A stretch of DNA of 43,376 nt, taken from the NCBI GenBank assembly GCA_029261995.1, contig JAJDAF010000034.1, positions 1 to 43,376 on the forward strand, read 5' to 3'. Source of the stretch: Candidatus Zhuqueibacterota bacterium. GTDB taxonomy: Bacteria > Zhuqueibacterota > Zhuqueibacteria > Oceanimicrobiales > Oceanimicrobiaceae. Below are positions 34,648 through 42,053 of this stretch, piece by piece (position 1 is the stretch's first letter; each line of letters starts with the position of its first letter). Below the pieces are notes generated by a model. It had not been told where the DNA came from. It made no database searches and saw nothing but the letters and a program-made list of their open reading frames with translations. The position numbers were made by a program, and so were the translations under genes.

Positions 34648-35391
34648 TCAACTCTGCGGCAACCAGGTCTCCTGCAGATGCACCCACGCCACACCTAGCG
34701 GTGTCTCCGGCTGTACTCGAAACAGCGCCGTGCTCAACCGCCCGCGCGCCGTTCCTTCTATTCTTTGCCACTCTTCATAAACGGCGAAATAGACGTCGTT
34801 GCCCAGCTTGCGCACTCTAATCTTGTCTATCCAGATTTCGTATGAGCCCGCTTGAGAAGCGTGCGCTTCTTCGATGACCTTCAGCAACGCGTCACGCGAA
34901 GTCACCTGCCCGCCTGGATGAATTATTTCGAATTCATCGGCCAGAGCCGTTGTCAACCTCGCCAGAACGGATGGCGTCTTGGTAAGTTGGCCCGTGAACC
35001 AGCCTTCGAAGAACCGATGCAGCTCTTCGATTTCGTGGCGGATTTTCTCTTCAGGGGTCATATTTGGCGTCCTTTTCGTGTTCAAGATGGCGGTTGGGTC
35101 GAAAACAGTTACGTGCGCGACAGGCAAGTCGGATTTCTCCACGAGCTTACCCAGTGTGACCAGGCAAAGCAGGCCAACCATCAGTGCTACCAAAAGCCAG
35201 ATTGCGCTGCTGATTCGCCGGCCGCGCCGCCAATGCACCACTGCGACAGCGGCAAGGCGCAGGCAGATGAGCGCGAGCAGGAGACTGCTGCCGGCCAGTG
35301 AAATGGTTCGTATTTTTTCAAGAGGGGCGAGGCCAAGCGCCAGCATGAGCAAAATGACGATACTCAGGGTCCATTTTTCGCGGTTGGTCAT
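34648..35391 (-). CDS. Membrane protein with SnoaL/DUF4440-like C-terminal domain (247 aa)
   Basis: Three hydrophobic helices fill the first third (about residues 8-26, 29-52 and 62-82). The C-terminal half (about 113-247) has the nuclear-transport-factor-2-like pattern of DUF4440/SnoaL proteins: HEIEELHRFFEGWFTG, then ALADEFEIIHPGGQVTSRDALLKVI and VYFAVYEEWQ. Such domains form small-molecule pockets, and many have no known activity. The fusion to three membrane helices is unusual. No clear ribosome binding site was noted. Confidence 0.7.
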   Translation of the reverse strand: MTNREKWTLSIVILLMLALGLAPLEKIRTISLAGSSLLLALICLRLAAVAVVHWRRGRRISSAIWLLVALMVGLLCLVTLGKLVEKSDLPVAHVTVFDPTAILNTKRTPNMTPEEKIRHEIEELHRFFEGWFTGQLTKTPSVLARLTTALADEFEIIHPGGQVTSRDALLKVIEEAHASQAGSYEIWIDKIRVRKLGNDVYFAVYEEWQRIEGTARGRLSTALFRVQPETPLGVAWVHLQETWLPQS

Positions 35392-35478
35392 TGGTTAGCA
35401 GTGTGTTCCAAATTTGCTTTGCAAGATAGGTTGATTGGCAAATGTCAATGACGGTTAGACGCGTAGCCCATTGACGCA

Positions 35479-36846
35479 TCAACCCGGCCGCTTGATCCCC
35501 AGCCGCCGCATGATTTTCAGCAGATTCGAGTGGTTCGAAAGACCAAGCGCCCTGGCCGTGTTGCTGATATGCCACTCGTTGTTCTGTAACGCGCGCAGGA
35601 TGATTTGATGTTCAGCCTCGGCCTTGAGTTCCGGCAAAGTTTTTTCCGGCGTGACCTCCGGCGCCACCACCGATTCACGGATGTCTGGCGGCACGTGCTC
35701 TGGCAGCAACTGCGGGCCGTCGCAACGGATGATCATGCGCTCGACAATGTTCTCCAGCTCGCGTACGTTGTTCTGGCGCCAGTCGTAGGCCTGCAAAATC
35801 TGAATCGTCTCGCGCGCGATGAGTTTTTGGGGCGAGCCAAATCTCTCGCAGATTCGTTCCATGAAAAAAAGTGTCAGCGGGCCGACGTCCTCCAGCCGCT
35901 CGCGCAGGGCGGGCACCCGGACCATGTGGGTGCAAATTCGATAGTAAAGGTCGCGGCGGAAGATTTCCTCGGCGACCAGCGTTTCCAAATCCCGGTGGGT
36001 TGCTGTTACCACTCGCACATCTATTTTGATGACTCGGCCTTCGCCCCCAAGCCGGGTCATTTCGCCTTCCTGCAAAACACGCAGGAGTTTGGCCTGTACC
36101 GAGTAAGGCATGTCGCCGATTTCATCAAGAAACAGGGTGCCACCCGTGGCGACTTCGAACTTGCCTTTGGTGGTTTTTGCCGCCCCGGAGAAAGCGCCGC
36201 GCTCGTAACCGAACAGTTCGCTTTCCACCAGATTCTCAGGAATGGCGGCGCAGTTGACTGCCACAAACGGCCTCTTGCTGCGCGGACTGTGGCTGTGCAG
36301 TTCCCGCGCTACCAGTTCCTTGCCGGTTCCGCTTTCGCCGAGAATCAATACGTTGCTGGGAATTTGCGCCACTTTCTTGATGTGCGACCGCAGTTCGCGG
36401 ATCGCCAGACTTTCACCGATGATGGGCGAGTCCTGACGCGCCGCGCGCCGCAGGGCCTGATTTTCCTGCTTGAGTTGTCGGTGCTCCAGGGCGTTCTCGA
36501 TGGCGCGGATGAGTTGCTCAATCGAGACTTCATCTTTGTCAAAAAAATTGTAAGCGCCGAGCTGGACCGCTTTGACGCAGCGTTCATAGCTGCCGGCGCC
36601 GGTGTAGACGATGACGGGAATATCCGAAAAACCTTGTGTTGTCATGGTCTCCAGGGCTTGCAAGCCGTCCATCACCGGCATTTCGAGGTCGAGAATGACG
36701 ACGTCTGCTTCTCTGTCGGCCAGCATGTCGAGGGCCTCGCGGCCATTGGCAGCGGTGATGATCTCCCAATCGGTTTTTCGCTGCAGGTCGTAGGCAAATT
36801 GCTCGCGAATGGTTTTCAGGTCATCGACGAGTAAGATTGTGCTCAT
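35479..36846 (-). CDS. Sigma-54-dependent response regulator, NtrC type (455 aa)
   Basis: A transcriptional activator with receiver, AAA+ and Fis-type helix-turn-helix domains. The receiver has the acidic pair (VDD), phospho-acceptor D53 (VVILDLEMPVMDG) and K104. The AAA+ domain has Walker A GESGTGKE (170-177) and Walker B TLFLDEIGD (238-245 region). The sigma-54-contact loop reads GAFSGA (217-222) instead of the consensus GAFTGA. The C-terminal HTH is NNEWHISNTARALGLSNHSNLLKIM. It should activate sigma-54 promoters when phosphorylated. No partner kinase lies next to it in the window. Confidence 0.92.
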   Translation of the reverse strand: MSTILLVDDLKTIREQFAYDLQRKTDWEIITAANGREALDMLADREADVVILDLEMPVMDGLQALETMTTQGFSDIPVIVYTGAGSYERCVKAVQLGAYNFFDKDEVSIEQLIRAIENALEHRQLKQENQALRRAARQDSPIIGESLAIRELRSHIKKVAQIPSNVLILGESGTGKELVARELHSHSPRSKRPFVAVNCAAIPENLVESELFGYERGAFSGAAKTTKGKFEVATGGTLFLDEIGDMPYSVQAKLLRVLQEGEMTRLGGEGRVIKIDVRVVTATHRDLETLVAEEIFRRDLYYRICTHMVRVPALRERLEDVGPLTLFFMERICERFGSPQKLIARETIQILQAYDWRQNNVRELENIVERMIIRCDGPQLLPEHVPPDIRESVVAPEVTPEKTLPELKAEAEHQIILRALQNNEWHISNTARALGLSNHSNLLKIMRRLGIKRPG

Positions 36847-36960
36847 GGAAAACTACGTTTTATTTGGATACTGTTTCTTTGTCGCTTCTTCATCGCGGCG
36901 ATTTTATGTGAAATGGATGTTAATCAATTGGGTTCACAAAGTCCAGCGACAGAAAGCAGC

Positions 36961-39216
36961 TCACTTCGCTGCTGCGAGCTGAGACCCAAATGCAAACAGG
37001 TGATGTTGCCCCCGGATGTAAATTATTCCGTTGGAAATTGCCGGCGTCGCCATCAGAATTTCGTTGACCGGATTTTTGGCGATCAATTCGTACTCGGGGC
37101 CAGCCCTGAGCACAAACACCTCTCCCTCCTCGCTGGCAAAATAAAGCTTGCCATCCGCGGCAACCGGGGAAGCTGTAAACGCAGTGCGTGCACGACCCGC
37201 AACCCGTGCCCGGTATTTTTGTTCACCGGTTATCGCATCGTAGCAGGTCAAAATACCATTGTTGTTGCAGGTGTAGAAATAACCCTGGTAAGCAATCGGC
37301 GTCGGCATGTAGGTACCGCCGCGCTTGTGCCGCCAGGCCACCTGTTCGGTGGCATCGAGACTATCTGGCAACGAAATGTCACCAGAACCGCCCGGACGAA
37401 TGGCCATCACCGGTCGCGACGGCGGGTAGCCGGAAGTCACGTAAATCATGTCGTTGTCAAAAACCGGCGTTGCGACCACAACTTCTGAGTTCATTTTGTG
37501 GCGCCAGAATTCCTCTCCGGTGGCTGGATTGTAAGCGTAAACAAAATGGCTGGAATTGGTCACCAGCTCATCACGGCCCTTGCTCGAAATAACCGTCGGC
37601 GTTCCCCACGAGGGGATCTCTTCACGTTTGGTGCGCCACAGTTCTTCGCCCGAAGCCAGGTCGAATGCAGCCAGATAAGAGTCCTGCGAGCGGTCGCACT
37701 GCACGATGACCGAATTCTTGTAAACAATCGGGGAACTGGCGTGGCCCCACTGAATTTCTTCGTCATAAAACCAACCCGCATCCAGCAGTCCGAGATCGGT
37801 TTGCCATTGCACTTCGCCATCCATATCATAGCAGACCAGGCCCTCGGAGCCAAAAAGCGCAACCACGTATTTGCCGTTGGTGGCCGGCGTCGAGTTGGCC
37901 TGCGTGGCCTTGGGATGACGTTTGGCGCGCGGAACGCCCTTGTGCGCAACCTTCTGCCACTGCACACTGCCATCAGTACGATTCAGGCAATAGAGTTTCC
38001 ACACGTGCTCGCTGGCGTCATTGACGTAATCGACATCGCCGTAAAGCCCGACACGGTACTCCGCGCTGGTGTCGCCACTCACAGCGGTTGCTACAAATAT
38101 TCTATCTTGCCAGACAACGGGCGAAGCGTGTGCCAGACCCGGGATCGGGGTTTTCCAGGCGAGATTCAGACTTTCGTCGGCATTCCAGACAGTCGGTGGA
38201 AATTGTCCGTCCGCAACCCCGGATGCGCCGTTGCCGCGAAAGGAAGGCCAGTTCCGTGGATTCTCAACGCTTCGGCTTGCATCAGATTTCAGCAATTCGG
38301 AAACATCAGCAAGCTCATGCGGCGCTTCACCGCGCGACCGTGCGAAAGTGACAGTCCTTGTCTGGCCACTTGGGCCCGGTCGCTCAAATGTGAAGCCTGA
38401 CACTGCTCCGCCAGTGATTGTGAAGGTCAGCAAGGAACCTTCGACCTCGGGCGCGGTAAAAATGGCCTCTTCCTTCTGCTCCAACGCGATGGCAGCGCCG
38501 CCACCAAATGAAATCATCAACTTCGCATTCTTGATTTCGAGTTTTGCCGCAACAACATCACTTTCGAAATCGCCGGTGAATTTTTCCAACTCGGGTGCGG
38601 CGTCGGGCGCTACCACTTCTCTGGCCCCCATCGCAACTAGCTTTTCTACTATGGCTTTGAGGTCTTTCGTTGTCGCTTCGGCCAATGCCTCTGACAGTTC
38701 ACCTTCTTCAAGTTTGGCGGTCTCCATAACCGCGAGCGCCATTGCCGTGTCTTCGTTGGAGATCGACCGCATCAAAATCCCCTTGGCGCCAGGTGCGCCC
38801 TTTTCGATCAGGAATCGAATGACCTCGGCATTGCCACTGGAGGAAGCCCAGCCCAGGGTGCTTGCAGCAGACAAATCGGCGCCGCTTTCCACCATCAGAC
38901 GAACAATTTCGAGATTGCCCTCAGACGCTGCCCAAAGGAATGGAGTAGCGTTGTAAAACGAATCTTTAAGGTTGGGGTCAGCGCCGTGCTTGAGCAAGAT
39001 TTTCACAGCCTCGACATGGCCGCGATCTGTGGCAAATGAAAGCGCGGTGACGCCATATCGGTTTTGCGAGTTGACCTGCACGCCATCGGAAAGCAGTTTT
39101 TCAATCAGCTTTGCGTCGCCGTTGCGCGCTGCATTCCAGAAGGCTTCTTCTTGCTCACCGGCAAATGAAGTGGTGATGAGCAGCAGGCTGAACAAACAAG
39201 TGAGTAGGGTTCGCAT
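36961..39216 (-). CDS. Exported ankyrin/DUF3471-like/PQQ-propeller protein (751 aa)
   Basis: A large exported protein with three parts. After a signal peptide (about residues 1-19), ankyrin repeats occupy about 23-150 (GVTALSFATDRGHVEAVKILLKHGADPN is one unit). A short beta-rich DUF3471-like domain follows (about 205-290; KFTGDFESDVVAAKLEIKN). The rest (about 320-751) is a PQQ-like beta-propeller of the BamB type, starting NWPSFRGNGASGVADG and repeating W-blade motifs such as SGEELWRTKREEIPSWGTP. No PQQ-dehydrogenase catalytic residues can be confirmed. The combination suggests an extracytoplasmic binding scaffold. The start ATG has GGAG 8 bases upstream. Confidence 0.87.
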   Translation of the reverse strand: MRTLLTCLFSLLLITTSFAGEQEEAFWNAARNGDAKLIEKLLSDGVQVNSQNRYGVTALSFATDRGHVEAVKILLKHGADPNLKDSFYNATPFLWAASEGNLEIVRLMVESGADLSAASTLGWASSSGNAEVIRFLIEKGAPGAKGILMRSISNEDTAMALAVMETAKLEEGELSEALAEATTKDLKAIVEKLVAMGAREVVAPDAAPELEKFTGDFESDVVAAKLEIKNAKLMISFGGGAAIALEQKEEAIFTAPEVEGSLLTFTITGGAVSGFTFERPGPSGQTRTVTFARSRGEAPHELADVSELLKSDASRSVENPRNWPSFRGNGASGVADGQFPPTVWNADESLNLAWKTPIPGLAHASPVVWQDRIFVATAVSGDTSAEYRVGLYGDVDYVNDASEHVWKLYCLNRTDGSVQWQKVAHKGVPRAKRHPKATQANSTPATNGKYVVALFGSEGLVCYDMDGEVQWQTDLGLLDAGWFYDEEIQWGHASSPIVYKNSVIVQCDRSQDSYLAAFDLASGEELWRTKREEIPSWGTPTVISSKGRDELVTNSSHFVYAYNPATGEEFWRHKMNSEVVVATPVFDNDMIYVTSGYPPSRPVMAIRPGGSGDISLPDSLDATEQVAWRHKRGGTYMPTPIAYQGYFYTCNNNGILTCYDAITGEQKYRARVAGRARTAFTASPVAADGKLYFASEEGEVFVLRAGPEYELIAKNPVNEILMATPAISNGIIYIRGQHHLFAFGSQLAAAK

Positions 39217-39405
39217 GATTTGATCTCCGTATTACGGTTTGGTTCTTCGATGTTTGAATTCAATTATGCTGGTTGCTTCTATTGAAGCCCTTTACCAATA
39301 GTTAGAAAAGGCGCTGCGATTGTCTGATTGTGCGAGCCGACCCGCCGATTTATTTTGCCAGCCTTCTGCACAAGATCAGCGTCGAGCACGACTGAATTCG
39401 GTGCT
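39217..39405. other. Intergenic region with a possible attC half-site
   Basis: At 39288-39307, read on the minus strand, TTCTAAC is followed by TATTGG. The complete attC at 40820-40953 has TTCTAAC followed by ATTTGG in the same place. No matching right half was found to the left. This may be the decayed end of the cassette array; the GC-rich chromosome resumes at about 39216. Confidence 0.3.
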
Positions 39406-39858
39406 TCAGAGTTTTCTCCCAAGGCTTTCTATGAATCGTTCCTCATTTCTTATCTGACGTTCGGAAAACGGACTTAGATTTTTGTGCTTTCGGTACATTT
39501 CAATCTCTTTCGCTATTTCAATGCTTTGCAGTTTCATCCAATTTATCATGCGGAGTTGAATATAATAGTCCGTTTCTTGAATGCTCAAAAGGCTATCTAA
39601 ACCAACTCCTGAAAGCTCAGTATCGGATATCTCTTTATATTCTTGTATCCATGACAGTTCATGTAGGTAAGTGTAGGAATCACAACCTCTGATGAAGCCA
39701 AGAAAGCTTAGAAAATCGTCAGTATAACTACAGGTAATATAATTCATTGTCATTTGATGGAACTCGTCCTCAACATTTGAGAATCTATCGTTACAGCTAA
39801 GAAAGGAGATCGCTAGAATAAGAAGGTACATATCAACGATTGTTGGTTGAATTTTCAT
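39406..39858 (-). CDS. Hypothetical AT-rich lipoprotein (150 aa)
   Basis: A small protein I do not recognise. Its N-terminus (MKIQPTIVDMYLLILAISFLSC) is a lipoprotein signal with lipobox SFLSC, so the mature protein would begin at Cys22. The rest is hydrophilic and mostly helical, rich in Asp/Glu, with no known domain. It is clearly AT-richer than the chromosomal genes to its left. It lies at the left end of the presumed integron cassette array and is leftward like the other cassette genes. Its own attC is not clear; only a possible half-site lies downstream near 39300. Confidence 0.65.
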   Translation of the reverse strand: MKIQPTIVDMYLLILAISFLSCNDRFSNVEDEFHQMTMNYITCSYTDDFLSFLGFIRGCDSYTYLHELSWIQEYKEISDTELSGVGLDSLLSIQETDYYIQLRMINWMKLQSIEIAKEIEMYRKHKNLSPFSERQIRNEERFIESLGRKL

Positions 39859-40052
39859 AATCTCACGGCTCGCCTGTAACTATCCATCAAAAGATAAAGA
39901 CACCAAACGCCAAAACCAGCTTCAAGTGTGAATTCTTTAGGTCCAACGGATTGCGGTTAACCGGTCGCAAACACCCTGATGACCTTCACATCGCGATGAT
40001 ACCGGAACGCGTTTGCGTTCTAAGTTCAACCACATGAAATATGCCAAGATTT

Positions 40053-40802
40053 TCATAACAAACCAAAAGAAATTGCTATAAAACTTGGCCCATTTATTAC
40101 AGCATGAATTACAACGCCAGTCCAACTATTTTTCCTTCGTTGGACAACATAAGACTGAACAAATAATATTGGTACCAAAGTCAATAGAAGTTGCCATCCA
40201 AAGGCAACATGAAAGATTCCCCAAAGAATACCATGGACTAGCCAGGCATTTTCTTTAAATACTATTTCTTGTCTCGGCAGAATCACACCCCGCCAAAGAA
40301 TTTCTTCTCCCATTATATTCAGTAACCAATAGGGAAACCATACAAGTAATATCCAATATCGGCCTGGTGTTAATGGCTCAAAATTCATGAAAGATGGATG
40401 ACTCTCAACTTTCCCAAGTAAAACTTCAAGCATTTTTATGATTGCTAAGCTTAAAATTCCAATCACAAAAATTGAACTTATACTCCATAGCCAGTCTGCT
40501 TTATTCATTTTTTTGAAACGAAGTCGGTCTTCCCAGGTATCCTTTCCAATTTTCACCCCTTCACTCTTTAGAATAAAATAAGCTGAAACCAGCAATGGCA
40601 GAAATATGCCGAAACCAGCAACTATAAACCAGAATATTATAGGCTCAAGACCAGTGTGTTTACTTAAGAAGGGGATTAAGAATTGCGTTTCTAAAAACAA
40701 TGCTGTAGATGCAATTCCAAATACCAAGAATGAATATAGTAGACCGATTCCTTTCATTCTTGTTTTCAAAAGATCACTTTCTATTAATTGTTGAGCAATC
40801 AC
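40053..40802 (-). CDS. CPBP-family intramembrane glutamic protease, cassette gene (249 aa)
   Basis: A membrane protein of the CPBP (CAAX protease and bacteriocin-processing) family. Several hydrophobic helices are visible. The three conserved motifs are EEILWRG (motif 1), HGILWGIFH (motif 2) and HAVINGPSF (motif 3), so the catalytic Glu and His are present. Such proteins cleave membrane peptides, or confer self-immunity to bacteriocins. The gene starts with GTG about 23 bases into its cassette; an internal ATG at 40755-40757 is an alternative. It is the third cassette in the array. Its 5' boundary is defined by the attC at 40820-40953, but no clear attC was found after its stop. Confidence 0.82.
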   Translation of the reverse strand: MIAQQLIESDLLKTRMKGIGLLYSFLVFGIASTALFLETQFLIPFLSKHTGLEPIIFWFIVAGFGIFLPLLVSAYFILKSEGVKIGKDTWEDRLRFKKMNKADWLWSISSIFVIGILSLAIIKMLEVLLGKVESHPSFMNFEPLTPGRYWILLVWFPYWLLNIMGEEILWRGVILPRQEIVFKENAWLVHGILWGIFHVAFGWQLLLTLVPILFVQSYVVQRRKNSWTGVVIHAVINGPSFIAISFGLL

Positions 40803-40819
40803 TTTTCAATAATTCAGGC

Positions 40820-40953
40820 ACATAACGCTTGGCTAAGGGGCCGCAAGGGTTACTGAGCGCCAAAGCCGCAGGACTAATTTTAACTATCTAGGTGCACAAA
40901 ACTCAGAAAACTCGCTGCCGCTATTGCGGTCCCACTTGAGCCAAATGTTAGAA
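40820..40953 (-). other. Integron attC site of the SUMF1 cassette
   Basis: Read on the minus strand the site runs from TTCTAAC (40953-40947) to GTTATGT (40826-40820), 134 bp. Inside the cores, TTGGCTCAAGTGGGACCGCAA on one side pairs with the complement of TTGGCTAAGGGGCCGCAA on the other. The 5' half carries extra unpaired bases, the polarity known for the L'' box of attC. The outer core sequences are only approximately RYYYAAC/GTTRRRY. The cassette's first bases (TTAGAA at 41930) are the reverse complement of its attC start (TTCTAA), as required if both came from one circular cassette. Confidence 0.75.
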
Positions 40954-41930
40954 CTGATTTTGGTAACCGACGCTGCCGAACCACTGATGGACCCGATTGG
41001 TGAAAAAAAACAAACCCCAGCGATTCTCCCATTTCTTTGCCTGACCTGGATTGTTTCCTCACGCGCTAACGAACACAACGAAATCCAAGGAGCGCGTGGC
41101 TTTTATCTGGTTCTTCGACTTGGCGATATGCACAAAGGAAGTAATCGTTGTCTCGAAACAGGACCTGCAAACTGCCACCGCGAACCACTCTCCAGGAATC
41201 ACTCGAAGGACCACGTGGATTCTTATATGGCGAATTGTGATAATACTTTTCATCAAACCAGTCAGCACACCATTCCGAAACATTCCCCGACATATCATAT
41301 AATCCAAAGTCGTTAGGCGGGTAGCTACCTACAGGATCCATATCGCCAATCTCTCCATCGGACCGAACCATTTGACTATCCCGTGAGTTACCCCATGGAT
41401 ATTTTCGTCCAGTGTGGCCGCCTCGGGCAGCATATTCCCATTCCGCCTCTGTGGGTAGTCTTTTGCCTACCCAATCAGCGTAAGCACGAGCCCCGTACCA
41501 TGTTACGTGTACGACCGGGAAATCCTCAAACCCACTTTGGGGAACAAATGTACTTTTGCTTTTCTGGATTAGGCAACCTTGTGCTGCGATACTGAGCCAT
41601 TTCGATCCCTCCACAACTTGATTGCCCTTTTCGTTTAGGAAAACACAATATTCGGCATTGGTTACTTCATATTGATCCATCCAGAAGTCATCGAGATAGA
41701 CTCTGTGCACTGGGAGCCGAGAGCTAAGGTGGCGCCAATGCTCTGGGGAGTCATCGTTTCCCCCCATTTGAAACTCGCCTCCCTTTATGAAGGCCATGTT
41801 TTTGTTGGTTTTTTCAACAGACTGATTTTGGGCAAATAGAAAAGAGGTAAGAAACCAAGACAGGGTGATGAGAAACGAAGTGAGTCTAATTTTCTGGAAT
41901 TGATTCATACTTCTTCTCTCTATGTTCTAA
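40826..41930 (-). mobile_element. Integron gene cassette carrying the SUMF1-domain gene
   Basis: The cassette begins TTAGAACATAG at 41930, contains one leftward gene (41066-41908), and ends in the attC at 40820-40953, with the crossover base at 40826. The leader before the gene is only about 20 bases, as usual for cassettes. The boundary-to-attC complementarity (TTAGAA/TTCTAA) is exact. Confidence 0.7.
41066..41908 (-). CDS. Exported SUMF1/formylglycine-generating-enzyme-like protein, cassette gene (280 aa)
   Basis: A protein with a signal peptide (LTSFLITLSWFLTSFLFAQ) and a SUMF1 (FGE-sulfatase) domain. The domain order is typical: FIKGGEFQMGG, PVHRVYLDDFWMDQYEVTNAEYCVFL, PVVHVTWYGARAYADWVGKRLPTEAEWEYAARGG, then GLYDMSGNVSEWCADWF, RVVRGGS and a final GFRC. 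Only one of the two active-site cysteines of true formylglycine-generating enzymes is visible near the C-terminus (FLCAYRQ), so formylglycine activity is unlikely. Other SUMF1-domain proteins bind ligands or partner proteins. The start ATG follows AGAGAAG. It is AT-rich and lies in a defined cassette. Confidence 0.85.
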   Translation of the reverse strand: MNQFQKIRLTSFLITLSWFLTSFLFAQNQSVEKTNKNMAFIKGGEFQMGGNDDSPEHWRHLSSRLPVHRVYLDDFWMDQYEVTNAEYCVFLNEKGNQVVEGSKWLSIAAQGCLIQKSKSTFVPQSGFEDFPVVHVTWYGARAYADWVGKRLPTEAEWEYAARGGHTGRKYPWGNSRDSQMVRSDGEIGDMDPVGSYPPNDFGLYDMSGNVSEWCADWFDEKYYHNSPYKNPRGPSSDSWRVVRGGSLQVLFRDNDYFLCAYRQVEEPDKSHALLGFRCVR

Positions 41931-42053
41931 CTTCGCCCTAACCGGTGGGCGTTTAATGAGCACTCACTTAACTTAAGTAATTGAACCAGGCTGAAACCAC
42001 TAACCTCTGAAGTTATAGTGCCGAAGCTCGTCCGGTTAAGGGCAATGTTATGC
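41925..42053 (-). other. Integron attC site of the TIR cassette
   Basis: On the minus strand the site runs from GCATAAC (42053-42047) to GTTAGAA (41931-41925), 129 bp. The inner boxes are GCCCTTAACCGG (42043-42032) and, reversed, GCCCTAACCGG (41935-41945); the 5' half has one extra base, again the attC L'' polarity. Further inner pairing (GCACT, AACTT blocks) extends the stem. The TIR cassette's first bases (TTATGC at 43239) are the exact reverse complement of GCATAA. A 129-bp size falls within the known attC range. Confidence 0.75.

Noticed and set aside
35443-35448. TTGACA on the minus strand upstream of the SnoaL-like membrane protein
   Set aside because: The best -10 (TATCTT) is only 14 bases away, too close for a convincing promoter.
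39945-40022. Palindromic blocks (CGCAAAC/GTTTGCG and catcgcgatg) as a third attC
   Set aside because: The cores are not RYYYAAC/GTTRRRY and the sequence does not match the required ACATAAC start of the CPBP cassette's attC.
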